A stretch of DNA of 64,000 nt from JAEXOD01 sp963663265 (GTDB taxonomy: Bacteria > Bacteroidota > Ignavibacteria > Ignavibacteriales > Melioribacteraceae): positions 186,001 through 250,000 of the forward strand of contig CAXXXM010000001.1 in assembly GCA_963663265.2 (NCBI GenBank), given 5' to 3'. Position numbers and translations under genes: made by a program. The notes beneath the pieces were generated by a model. That model did not search any database. It had not been told where the DNA came from and saw only the letters and a program-made list of their open reading frames with translations. Shown in pieces: positions 17,635 to 26,451 of this stretch. Numbering within the stretch: the first letter of the stretch is position 1; each line of letters begins with the position of its first letter.

Positions 17635-20217
17635 ATGTTAAAAAATGAAGATGTTATGAGTGAATTACTAAAAATAAAAGAGAAATATCTAAACTTACGT
17701 GAAAGAATTTTTAATGATAAAATTTTAGTTAAAGATGCTTTTAACTTTAGCGTAAATTATAGTCTTTTAGTTGAAGAATATATTGTTGAAGTGCTTGAAT
17801 CTGAAAAGATTGAATATGTAATAGCTTCAGCAGGCAGCTTTAGTAGAAGAGAGTTAGCTCCATTTTCGGATATTGACTTAATGTTCATTGTTCCGGAAAT
17901 GAATGAAAAGTATAGTAAAAGTATCTCTAAGTGTATAACTGTTTTATGGGATTGTGGGATTGAAGCATCACATACGGTAAGAGAATTTTCAGATATTAAA
18001 AGATTTTTAGAAGACAATCTTCATGCATTAACTCAGTTTTTTGAAACACGTTTTATCCTGGGTGATAGTAAAGTTTATTCTGAATGGAATAATCTTTTAT
18101 TTAGTTGTTTAGATGAAGACTTGCGAGTTAGGTTAATATATGAATACTTTGCAGATATTAATGCTCGGCATAAGAAGTATGGTGATTCTCCAAAGGTTTT
18201 AGAACCAAATATAAAATTTTCTGCCGGCGGATTACGCGATTTACAGGCAGTTGAGTGGATTTATGCTTTAAAAAATAATCAACTATTAACAGACCAAAAC
18301 GAAATAACCCAAACAGAAAGCTTTATTAACCTTCTAAAACGTCAAAAACAATTAAGCATAAAAGAATTAAACAAACTACTTGAAAGCTATAAAATTTTGC
18401 TTCAAACCCGAATACAGCTTCATTTAATAGGTAAAAGGAAAAACGATAGATTAGAATTTGAAACTCAGAAAATGATTGCTGAAACTTTAAGTAACGGTAC
18501 AGATTATTGGCAGAATTTTATGAGGAATTATTTTGAAGCATCAGTTGTGATAAATCGTTTTGCAAAAACAATGATTAGAAAATTTACCGAACAAATATCT
18601 ATTCCCCTCTCTGATTATTTAGCAATTTCAATTGATGAAGACTATTCGATAAAAGCCAATGTAATTTCACTTGTTGCAAATAAAGATTTAACCCTTTCTG
18701 ATATTTTAAGGGCTTTTTATTATAGAGGTGTATATGGCGGCATTTTTGATGAAAACTTACGAAATTTAATCATTGAAAGTGTTCATGATTATGGTGAAAA
18801 TCTTCAAAGGGACCAGCAATCATTTTTGTTTTTTAGAGAAATATTAAAACTTCCAAGAAATGTTGGACAAACACTTTCTGCAATGAATGAACTTGGGGTA
18901 TTATCGCTTGTTTTACCCGAGTTTGAAGATTTGAACGGTTTTTTCCAACCTGGAGTATATCATTGCTATACCGCTGATGAACATACATTGTTAGCATTAA
19001 AAAATCTTGAAAGCTTAGAAGGACAGCTTACTTCAATTGGAAAATTGTTTACAAATATTACTGATAAAGATTTACTTTTTTTAGCAGTTCTATTTCATGA
19101 TATTGCAAAACCGATTAGTATTTCAGGACATGAATTATTGGGGGCAGAGTTAGTAATTTCAAATATGGAGGTTTTGGGTTATGAACAGCCCGAAATCGGT
19201 TTAGTTAATTTTTTGGTAAAGCATCACCTTTCTATGGAGCAAGTAGCATTTAGAAGAAACTTAAATGACCCTCAAGCATTAAATAATTTTGCAAATATTT
19301 TCCCCGACCTAAAGTATCTCGACCATCTATATCTTTTAACTTATGCTGATTTATCTGCTGTTAGTCCGGTTGTTTGGACTCAATGGAAAAATGAATTGTT
19401 GTTTGAATTATATAGAAAAACAAGCCACATGATTGAAGAGCAAAGAACGGGCGAGGAATTAATATATGAAAAAACAAAGAAATTGTTAGAAGATAGTTTA
19501 TATCTTACAAGTGAATCTGTAAAAGATCATATACAGTCGATTAATGATATATCTTATTTACAACAGTATACAGAAGAAGAGATAAATCAACATGTGGAAG
19601 AGATTAATAAAGGTGGGGAATTAAGTGTTTTTTTCAAAGAAATTGATGAGTATACAAACATTACAGTAATAACCAAAGATTTTGATGGAATTCTTTCAAA
19701 GTTATGCGGAACTTTATCAATAAATGATTTGAACATCCATGATGCAAAAATTTTTACTCGTAAAGATGGAATTATTATAGATAGTTTTAATGTAACAGAT
19801 TTTAGAAGTAGAAAAATTGTTGACCAAAATAATTATCCCAAAATAAAAAATGATTTATTATTAACTGTTACAGATGCACTACATATTCAAAAAGAGTTTC
19901 ATAAAGCAAAATCAAAATGGTGGAGAATTGAAAGCAAGTTTTTTAAGCGAGCCGGAAAGATAAAAATAAATTTTGAAGAACATGAGCGATATTTAATAAT
20001 AGATGTATTTTCACCTGATAGACTTGGTTTGTTATATCAAATTACAAAAACAATTAACAGCTTGGCACTAAATGTAGCCTTTGCAAAAATATCTACAAAG
20101 GGAGATGATGTTGTAGATTCGTTTTATACATATAAAAAGAACAATAAAAAAATATCGGTTAATGAATGGGAGTTAATACGTGTATCATTAACCAAAACAA
20201 TAGAAGAAATGTTATAG
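17635..20217 (+). CDS. glnD: [Protein-PII] uridylyltransferase / UMP-removing enzyme GlnD
   Basis: 860 residues, GlnD length. Nucleotidyltransferase motif GSFSRRELAPFSDIDL at ~67-82 (catalytic D79 and D81), a PII-uridylyltransferase middle domain with SAGGLRDLQAVEW, an HD hydrolase motif LFHDIAKP at ~H488-D489, and two C-terminal ACT domains (~675-750 and ~795-860). It senses glutamine and adds or removes UMP on PII proteins, setting nitrogen assimilation. No PII or glutamine synthetase gene is in the window. It is followed 12 bases later by murI. Confidence 0.92.
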   Translation: MLKNEDVMSELLKIKEKYLNLRERIFNDKILVKDAFNFSVNYSLLVEEYIVEVLESEKIEYVIASAGSFSRRELAPFSDIDLMFIVPEMNEKYSKSISKCITVLWDCGIEASHTVREFSDIKRFLEDNLHALTQFFETRFILGDSKVYSEWNNLLFSCLDEDLRVRLIYEYFADINARHKKYGDSPKVLEPNIKFSAGGLRDLQAVEWIYALKNNQLLTDQNEITQTESFINLLKRQKQLSIKELNKLLESYKILLQTRIQLHLIGKRKNDRLEFETQKMIAETLSNGTDYWQNFMRNYFEASVVINRFAKTMIRKFTEQISIPLSDYLAISIDEDYSIKANVISLVANKDLTLSDILRAFYYRGVYGGIFDENLRNLIIESVHDYGENLQRDQQSFLFFREILKLPRNVGQTLSAMNELGVLSLVLPEFEDLNGFFQPGVYHCYTADEHTLLALKNLESLEGQLTSIGKLFTNITDKDLLFLAVLFHDIAKPISISGHELLGAELVISNMEVLGYEQPEIGLVNFLVKHHLSMEQVAFRRNLNDPQALNNFANIFPDLKYLDHLYLLTYADLSAVSPVVWTQWKNELLFELYRKTSHMIEEQRTGEELIYEKTKKLLEDSLYLTSESVKDHIQSINDISYLQQYTEEEINQHVEEINKGGELSVFFKEIDEYTNITVITKDFDGILSKLCGTLSINDLNIHDAKIFTRKDGIIIDSFNVTDFRSRKIVDQNNYPKIKNDLLLTVTDALHIQKEFHKAKSKWWRIESKFFKRAGKIKINFEEHERYLIIDVFSPDRLGLLYQITKTINSLALNVAFAKISTKGDDVVDSFYTYKKNNKKISVNEWELIRVSLTKTIEEML

Positions 20218-20229
20218 GAGAATAACAAA

Positions 20230-21060
20230 TTGAATTTTATGAATAGGTCAAATCCCATTGGGGTATTTGATTCGGGTATAGGTGGTTTATCTGTTGTTAA
20301 AAGAATATCTGCTCACTTACCAACAGAAAGCATAATTTATTTTGGAGATACTGCAAGAGTTCCTTATGGAAATAAATCTAACGAAACAGTAATTGAGTAT
20401 GCAAAACAAGATGCAAGTTTTTTAACAAAAAAAGGTATTAAGTTATTAATTGTTGCATGTAATACCGTTTCATCGGTTGCAATAGATGTATTGAGAAAAT
20501 CATATAATATCCCTGTTATTGGTATGATTGAGCCGGGAGCCGCAAAGGCAGCAAGTTCAACAAAAAACAATAAGATTGGGGTTATTGGAACAAATTCAAC
20601 AATAAGTAATAAAGCTTATTCAAAGGCATTAAAAAAAATAAATCCGGCTATTGAAGTTTACGAAAAAGCCTGTCCATTATTTGTTCCCTTAGCTGAAGAA
20701 GGGTGGGTAGATCATAAAGCAACTCAACTTATTGCAAAAGAATATTTGACGGAATTAAAAGAAGCCGGTATTGATACCTTGATTTTAGGATGTACTCACT
20801 ATCCTATATTGGTAAATGTTATACAAAAAGTAATGGGAAGTAAAATTACATTAATTGATAGCGGATGGGCAGCGACAGACGTTGTTGATGATTACTTATC
20901 CGGCAGGGGATTAAAAACTCATTGCGGTCAAGAAGCTGTACATGAGTATTATGTAAGCGATCTACCGGATAGATTTAAAATTGTTGCAGAAAGATTTTTA
21001 GGCAAAAAAATTGTTCATCTAAATAAAGTTGAATTAGATGAACTTACAAGTGGCAGATAG
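20230..21060 (+). CDS. murI: Glutamate racemase
   Basis: 276 residues. Makes D-glutamate for peptidoglycan. FDSGIGGLSV near the start (D14, S15), YFGDTARVPYG, VACNTVS with catalytic C77 and LILGCTHYPIL with catalytic C188 are all present. I keep the TTG at 20230 as start because AGGAG ends at 20220, nine bases before it; the ATG at 20239 would leave an 18-base gap. The stop codon abuts the stop of the convergent menaquinone methyltransferase gene without any spacer. Confidence 0.93.
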   Translation: MNFMNRSNPIGVFDSGIGGLSVVKRISAHLPTESIIYFGDTARVPYGNKSNETVIEYAKQDASFLTKKGIKLLIVACNTVSSVAIDVLRKSYNIPVIGMIEPGAAKAASSTKNNKIGVIGTNSTISNKAYSKALKKINPAIEVYEKACPLFVPLAEEGWVDHKATQLIAKEYLTELKEAGIDTLILGCTHYPILVNVIQKVMGSKITLIDSGWAATDVVDDYLSGRGLKTHCGQEAVHEYYVSDLPDRFKIVAERFLGKKIVHLNKVELDELTSGR

Positions 21061-21744
21061 TTATTTTTTCTCTCCAATCACAATTTGAACAATTCCAAAA
21101 GTTAAAGGGAAGGATTTTACATTAGTGAAACCGCTTTCCTTTAATAATTGGGGAACGTTTATGTTTGAGTCAAATTCAGAAACAGAATCAGGCAAGTATT
21201 TATAAGCCTCGTTATCTTTTGAAATCAGTTTTCCAATTAATGGAAGAATATTGTTGAAATAAAACAAATAAAATTTTGCTATAAAAATATTCTTTGGTAG
21301 TTGAAACTCTAAAACAGTCACTTTCCCATTTTCTTTAAGGACCCTGTTAAACTCTTCAAAGCCTTTTTTTATATCGTAAAAATTTCTAACACCAAAGGCA
21401 ACAATAATATCAGAAAAACTTTCGTTCTTATATGGAAAAAATTCCGCCACGGTTTGTACTTTTTTCCCTTTTGACCAGTCCGCTTTTTTATCAAACAGTT
21501 TAAGCATGTTCATTGATAAATCGGCACCATATAAATTGTTTACGCCCATTTTTTTTGCAGATATTGAAAAATCGCCAGTACCGCATGCAATGTCTAATAA
21601 TACTGAACTTTTGTTTACTTTGGCTTTTTTTAAGGCTCTATAACGCCAATAATAATCAATACCAAAACTTAACAAATGGTTTAATAAATCATAACGGTAC
21701 GAAATAGTATCAAATATTCTTTTAACTTGATTTTTTTTATTCAT
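21061..21744 (-). CDS. menG: Demethylmenaquinone methyltransferase (UbiE/MenG family)
   Basis: 227 residues. SAM-dependent C-methyltransferase for the last step of menaquinone (or ubiquinone) synthesis. Family hallmarks: IFDTISYRYDLLNHLLSFGID-like N-terminus ending YYWR, SAM motif LDIACGTGDFSI, DLSMNMLK, and IIVAFGVRNFYD followed by GFEEFNRVLKENG. Menaquinone is inferred from the likely lineage; the sequence alone does not choose the quinone. It lies alone on the minus strand, with a short divergent gap to the Cys-rich gene at 21805. Confidence 0.92.
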   Translation of the reverse strand: MNKKNQVKRIFDTISYRYDLLNHLLSFGIDYYWRYRALKKAKVNKSSVLLDIACGTGDFSISAKKMGVNNLYGADLSMNMLKLFDKKADWSKGKKVQTVAEFFPYKNESFSDIIVAFGVRNFYDIKKGFEEFNRVLKENGKVTVLEFQLPKNIFIAKFYLFYFNNILPLIGKLISKDNEAYKYLPDSVSEFDSNINVPQLLKESGFTNVKSFPLTFGIVQIVIGEKK

Positions 21745-21804
21745 AATAATCTTGTTTTATGATTAAGTTATTACTAAATTTTAGAATTAAATTGGAGCTG
21801 ATGT

Positions 21805-22128
21805 ATGAATAAATATCTAAAGGCAATAAAAACTCATGTTTGCGGAATCTGTTGCGATTCTGATGAAAAAGGGAGATGTAAGTTAACAACAGAAGAGGTT
21901 TGTGCAATTGAGTTATATGTTGATGACATAGTTGAAATAATTCATTCAAACACAGATGAAAATTATGACACAGTTTATTCCAAGTTGAAAGAAAAAGTCT
22001 GTAAAAATTGTAAAACTCGTACAGAAGATGGTTACTGTTATTTGAAAGAGGATGCAAACTGTTCATTAGAAAGATATTTTTATTTAATTATTGAAATTGT
22101 AAATAAAGTTGATTTAGGTAAAATTTAA
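21805..22128 (+). CDS. Cysteine-rich small protein with two Cys clusters
   Basis: 107 residues, family not recognised. It has an internal repeat: VCGICC...GRCKL...VCAIELYVDDIVEII and VCKNCK...GYCYL...NCSLERYFYLIIEIV. Each half has CxxC, then a Cys after a charged turn, then a fourth Cys leading into a hydrophobic helix. This suggests two metal (zinc or iron-sulfur) sites in a pseudo-symmetric fold. A GGAG ribosome site lies 8 bases before the ATG, and the cysteine repeat argues for this strand over a long open frame on the opposite strand. Its stop overlaps the end of the convergent PAP2 gene by 4 bases. Confidence 0.65.
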   Translation: MNKYLKAIKTHVCGICCDSDEKGRCKLTTEEVCAIELYVDDIVEIIHSNTDENYDTVYSKLKEKVCKNCKTRTEDGYCYLKEDANCSLERYFYLIIEIVNKVDLGKI

Positions 22129-23063
22129 TTAGAATGTTCCAATTTAATGTTTTCCCAATAATAGTAAAATTTTTTACCGCTCCAAAGAGTAAAAATCATA
22201 AAAAATAAACCACCAATTAAGTCAACTACATAATGATATCTTAGATAAACTGTCGCAAATATTAATAAAGTTCCAGCAATAGTTAAGAAATGGCGGGTTT
22301 TTATTTTATATTTAACTGCCAAATAGATTGTTAATAAAGTCATTTGAGTATGTCCGCTTGGAAAAGCATCCCTTTGAACAATGGTACTTGGATTAAGTGT
22401 TCCAGATGGGATTGATTCACCCGAATTTACAAATTCTCTTAAAAAATTTGTAACCCAAAGTCCCGGTAATTCAAAATTTATTCTTTCAAAATTGTATAGT
22501 GTAAAGCGAGGACCAATAGCGGGGAATAATAAATAACCGATATAGGAAAGAAAAAATCCGTAAACAATAATGAAAGTAGTGTAATTTAACTGAATAATTT
22601 TCTTTTCTAAAATTAAATTTGAACCTAATAGAATTAAAAGAAAATAAAAGGAACTATAAACAATTTGCAAAATTTCAGTTAAAACAGGATTAGAAATTGC
22701 ATAAAGCAAATCAGCGGGATTGTTTCCAGCAAAAATGAACTTATCAATTCTTATTAAAATATCATCATAAATAACTTTGCGGATTGGGTCAACTAAATAA
22801 TAAAACTCCTTAAAAGTTAGAAAAATCAGGGGAGCGGCGTACCAGAAGCGTAATTGCTTATAAAATTTCCCCGGTTGTTTTACATCATAAAACGTAATTA
22901 CAAAAATGAAAATAATAAGCAATACGTTTAATAATAGAATAATTGAACTATTAGGAATAGTATTAAAATAGAATAAAACTAAAAATGATAAAAAGATAAA
23001 GAAAATTACAACAAATATATCGGCAGCTGAAAAACTAAAAAATATTTGTTTAATTCTTTTCAT
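22125..23063 (-). CDS. PAP2-superfamily membrane phosphatase/transferase
   Basis: 312 residues with about six membrane helices. The last third has PAP2 motifs: AFPSGHTQM (second motif, SGH) and YLRYHYVVDLIGG (third motif, RxxxxxHxxxD-like). The overall layout resembles the PAP2_3/inositolphosphotransferase-like branch rather than short PgpB-type enzymes. It likely removes or transfers phosphate on a lipid at the membrane. It is 6 bases downstream of mgtE, at the end of an rsmA-mgtE-PAP2 operon. Confidence 0.8.
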   Translation of the reverse strand: MKRIKQIFFSFSAADIFVVIFFIFLSFLVLFYFNTIPNSSIILLLNVLLIIFIFVITFYDVKQPGKFYKQLRFWYAAPLIFLTFKEFYYLVDPIRKVIYDDILIRIDKFIFAGNNPADLLYAISNPVLTEILQIVYSSFYFLLILLGSNLILEKKIIQLNYTTFIIVYGFFLSYIGYLLFPAIGPRFTLYNFERINFELPGLWVTNFLREFVNSGESIPSGTLNPSTIVQRDAFPSGHTQMTLLTIYLAVKYKIKTRHFLTIAGTLLIFATVYLRYHYVVDLIGGLFFMIFTLWSGKKFYYYWENIKLEHSN

Positions 23064-23069
23064 TACTAA

Positions 23070-24452
23070 TTACATTAAAAAGAAAGTAATTAATGATAAA
23101 TAGATAAGTAAACTAACAACATCATTCATTGTAGTTACAAAAGGACCGGTTGCAATTGCCGGGTCAATTCCTGCACGTTTAAGTAGTAAAGGAACGGTTG
23201 AGCCAACCATAGTGGCAAAAATCATTATTATTAACAATGATATTGACAATATGGCAGAAAAATAAAATTGAGTATTAAAAAAGAAAAAGGTTATTAGTAG
23301 TAAGGCTAAACTACAGACTACCCCATTAATTGAGGCAATACCAAATTCTTTTAACAATTTTTTGTATCCAATACCAAAAGTTAAATCTGACGGACTTAAA
23401 TTTCTAACCATAACAATTGCAGCTTGAGTGCCGGAACTGCCACCCATTGCCATAACAACGGGAACAAAAAAACTTGCAATAATAATTCTTTCAATAGAGC
23501 TTTGAAAAGACGATAAAACTAAAGCACTCATCATTTCGCCAATTAAGCCAAGCATTAACCAAGGAATTCTTGTACGAGAAGAATGGAAGATAGAATCGCT
23601 AATTTCTTCTTCGTCACTTAAACCGGCTAATTTTTGTATATCTTCAGAAGCCTCTTCATTAATAACGTCAACGATATCATCAATAGTAATTCTACCCAAC
23701 AATTGCATTTTTTCATCAACAACAGGAATAGTAATGAGATCGTACTTTTCCATAATGTTAGCAACTTTTTCTTGGTCAACATAATGGAAAACGTAAATTA
23801 AGTCTTCATCCATTATCGATTTAATGGGAGTAGCAAGAGGGTATATAAGCAAGTTCTTTAATTTTACGGTGCCGATTAATTCGTCGTTATCTTTAAGAAC
23901 ATAAATATAATAAATGTGGTCAACTTCCTCGCTATTTAATCTAACTTGTTCAATAGCGTCTTGAACAGTATTATGTTCATAAACAGAAACATAATCGCTG
24001 TTCATCAAGCCACCGGCAGTATCTTCAGGATACTTTAATAATTCCTTAACTTCTTCGGAATCTTCTTTTGCTATATTTTCAAGAACATGTTCAGCAAGTT
24101 GTTCCGGGAGGTCGCTTAAAATGTCAGTAGCATCATCAGATTCAAGTTCTTCAACAATGCCGGTAATTTTTTCAGCATCAATATTTTCAAGAATTTTTTC
24201 TCTTAGGTTCTCGTCAAGTTCAACAATAACCTCACCGGCAATCTCATTATCTAAAACGTTGAAAGCAAAACGGCTATCTTCAATAGTTAAGTGATTTAAA
24301 ATTTCAGCAATATCGGCGGAGTGTAAATCTGCAAAAATATTTTGCAAACTTTTAATTTCTTCTAACTCAATTAAAGTTGTGATATCGTCTAAAAGCCCGT
24401 TATCGACTTGAATAACTGCTTTTGCAGACTGATTTTTAGTAAGTTCTTCCAT
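23070..24452 (-). CDS. mgtE: Magnesium transporter MgtE
   Basis: About 460 residues. N-terminal superhelical MgtE domain with repeated LHSADIAEIL / DLPEQLAEHVL segments, two CBS domains (~135-255) that sense magnesium, and five C-terminal membrane helices with MALGG-like MAMGGSSGTQAAIVMVRNL and the end PFVTTMNDVVSLLIYL. The channel imports Mg2+ and closes when internal Mg2+ is high. Start set at 24452: a perfect AGGAGG (plus-strand 24459-24464) is six bases upstream. With this start the gene overlaps the end of rsmA by 17 bases. Confidence 0.93.
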   Translation of the reverse strand: MEELTKNQSAKAVIQVDNGLLDDITTLIELEEIKSLQNIFADLHSADIAEILNHLTIEDSRFAFNVLDNEIAGEVIVELDENLREKILENIDAEKITGIVEELESDDATDILSDLPEQLAEHVLENIAKEDSEEVKELLKYPEDTAGGLMNSDYVSVYEHNTVQDAIEQVRLNSEEVDHIYYIYVLKDNDELIGTVKLKNLLIYPLATPIKSIMDEDLIYVFHYVDQEKVANIMEKYDLITIPVVDEKMQLLGRITIDDIVDVINEEASEDIQKLAGLSDEEEISDSIFHSSRTRIPWLMLGLIGEMMSALVLSSFQSSIERIIIASFFVPVVMAMGGSSGTQAAIVMVRNLSPSDLTFGIGYKKLLKEFGIASINGVVCSLALLLITFFFFNTQFYFSAILSISLLIIMIFATMVGSTVPLLLKRAGIDPAIATGPFVTTMNDVVSLLIYLSLITFFLM

Positions 24453-25224
24453 AATAAACCTCCTGAATGAATGTTGCAAGGTTTATAAAATCAGTTAATT
24501 GCAGTTGCTCTGCTCTTTTAGTAAAATCGAAATTAAAATTTGAAAAATCCACTTCTCTAAATAATGAATTAGAAAGTGAATTTTTTAAAGTCTTTCTTCT
24601 ATTTTCAAAACAAGCTTTTACAACTTGAATAAATATCTTTGACTCTATATTGTATTCTGATACATCCTTAAACTTAAGGTGGACAATTGCAGAATCAATT
24701 TTTGGAATAGGGAAAAAGCAATTTTTTGATACTTTAAAACTAAATTTTGTTTCCGTAAAATAATTTAATAAAACAGTTAGTATGCTGTAATCTTTCGAAC
24801 CAATACTTGCAGTAAATCGTTTAGCTACTTCATATTGAACCATAAATTGTGCGTCAGAAATTATAGTATGGTTTTCAAACATTTTAAAAACTATTGAAGA
24901 CGTTAAATAATAAGGAATATTTCCAATAACTCTAATTTTCTTATTATATTCTTTATACACATCTTGTAAATTAAAATCCATAAAATCCATTAAATGGATG
25001 TTAAGATTTGGCATTAAAAGTTTTAATTCTTCAACAGCTCGAGGGTCAATTTCTACAGCACAAAAGTTATTACAACTACTGTTTAGTTTAGTAGTTAATG
25101 CACCAGGACCCGGTCCAATTTCAACAATTACATCTTCAGGTTTTGCAGCAAATTGAGTCAAAATTTTATTTATTATATTCTTATCATTTAAAAAGTTTTG
25201 ACCTAATCGCTTAATTGGCTTCAT
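24436..25224 (-). CDS. rsmA: 16S rRNA (A1518/A1519) dimethyltransferase RsmA/KsgA
   Basis: 262 residues. Dimethylates two adjacent adenines near the 3' end of 16S rRNA during small-subunit maturation. Motifs: KRLGQNFLND at the N-terminus, SAM site VEIGPGPGALT, VEIDPRAVEEL, and the target-base loop GNIPYYLTSSI (NxPY type). First gene of the rsmA-mgtE-PAP2 operon. The 249-base AT-rich region upstream separates it from the divergent ROK gene. Confidence 0.95.
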   Translation of the reverse strand: MKPIKRLGQNFLNDKNIINKILTQFAAKPEDVIVEIGPGPGALTTKLNSSCNNFCAVEIDPRAVEELKLLMPNLNIHLMDFMDFNLQDVYKEYNKKIRVIGNIPYYLTSSIVFKMFENHTIISDAQFMVQYEVAKRFTASIGSKDYSILTVLLNYFTETKFSFKVSKNCFFPIPKIDSAIVHLKFKDVSEYNIESKIFIQVVKACFENRRKTLKNSLSNSLFREVDFSNFNFDFTKRAEQLQLTDFINLATFIQEVYYGRTY

Positions 25225-25383
25225 AAAATCCGGTGTTTTTATTTTAGTTTAACTTCTTAAAATACAAAAAAAAATCATCAATTATGTTTCTTTTTTCAAT
25301 TAAATAGTGTTAAATTTTTCTACTTTTTATACTAATACAGGTTATTTGTAATTAATTTGTAAATGAATATAAATTAATTATTA

Positions 25384-25423
25384 AAACAGTTATAAGAATT
25401 TTGATTTTGTTATAAAACTGTTT
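25384..25423. promoter_or_regulatory. Imperfect inverted repeat in the rsmA/ROK divergent region
   Basis: AAACAGT (25384) and ACTGTTT (25417) form 7-bp arms, extended by TATAA and TTATA with a 2-base offset. It lies 51 bases upstream of the ROK start. The rest of the 25225-25473 gap is AT-rich with no site I can defend. Operator function is a guess. Confidence 0.2.
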
Positions 25424-25473
25424 AAATTTATTTTACAGCATAAAAAACATTGACATGAAAAATGGAGAAGCAA

Positions 25474-26451
25474 ATGAAAGAATACGTTATATCTATTGAT
25501 CTTGGCGGAACAAAGATACTTTCAGCCTTATTAAATACAAAAAATGAAATAATTGATAGGGAAAAATTAGCTACAAACCTAACAAAAGGGAATGCTAAAT
25601 TGATTAAAGATATAGCAGCTTCGGTTAATATTTTGTTGGAAAACAATAAATTGACTGAGCAGGATATAATTGCTGTTTGCTTGGGAGTGCCTGGTACGGT
25701 AAATCCAGAGACAGGCATAATAGGTAATGCTCCAAACTTAGGAATAAAAAGTTATAATATAAAGAATGCTCTCCAAAAGCACTTTTCGATACCGGTATTA
25801 ATTGAAAATGATGTAAACTTAGGTGGTTTGGGCATAAAGAAGTATGAAATGAAAGATAAAGTAAATAATATGCTTGTAGTGTTTGTTGGAACAGGTATTG
25901 GAGGAGCTTTGTTTTTTAATGGGCAAATATATAGAGGAACATCAAACTTTGCAGGTGAAATAGGGCATATGCTGGTTAGTCCAGATGGATGGTTTGAAAC
26001 AACCAAAAAGAAAACAACATTTGAAGGAATAGCCAGTAGAACGGCAATTGTTAAAGCAATTCAAAAAGATTTGAAAAGTGGCTCAAAAAGTGTATTGACA
26101 GAAATAGTACCAAATAAAAAGCCAATTAAAAGCAAAGCCTTAGCCCAAGCTGTAAAAAGTAAAGATAAGCTTGTAACATCACATTTAAGCAGAGCTTCAA
26201 AAGTTATTGGTACAGTTTTAGGTAGTATTACCACTCTATTAAATATAGATTCAATTGTTTTAGGTGGTGGAGTAATTGAGGCAACAGGAAAATTTATGCT
26301 CCCAATTATAAAAGAAACATTTGAAAAAAGTGTATTGTTTGAACCGGGTAAAATTGTAAAGATTACCACTACAAAATTGGGCGACGATGCTGCTTTATAT
26401 GGCGGTTTAGCTCTTGTAGATGAATTTAAAGCCGATTTAAACTTAGAATAA
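25474..26451 (+). CDS. ROK family sugar kinase-like protein (glucokinase-like)
   Basis: 325 residues. ATP-binding ROK motifs are present: SIDLGGTKILSALL at the start, GVPGTVNPETG, catalytic aspartate in IENDVNLGGLG, FVGTGIGGALFFNG, FAGEIGHMLV and IVLGGGVIEA. No DNA-binding domain precedes it, so it is a kinase rather than a repressor. The zinc-binding CxCGxxGCxE motif that normally follows GEIGH is missing; the segment there is SPDGWFETTKKKTTFEG. Start chosen at 25474 with GGAG at 25464-25467. The 3' end overlaps the convergent ABC-F gene by 9 bases. Sugar specificity unknown. Confidence 0.8.
   Translation: MKEYVISIDLGGTKILSALLNTKNEIIDREKLATNLTKGNAKLIKDIAASVNILLENNKLTEQDIIAVCLGVPGTVNPETGIIGNAPNLGIKSYNIKNALQKHFSIPVLIENDVNLGGLGIKKYEMKDKVNNMLVVFVGTGIGGALFFNGQIYRGTSNFAGEIGHMLVSPDGWFETTKKKTTFEGIASRTAIVKAIQKDLKSGSKSVLTEIVPNKKPIKSKALAQAVKSKDKLVTSHLSRASKVIGTVLGSITTLLNIDSIVLGGGVIEATGKFMLPIIKETFEKSVLFEPGKIVKITTTKLGDDAALYGGLALVDEFKADLNLE

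Noticed and set aside
21737..22066. Minus-strand coding frame opposite the Cys-rich protein
   Set aside because: The plus frame has a ribosome site and an internal cysteine repeat; the minus frame has His/Leu-rich low-complexity translation typical of an antisense shadow.
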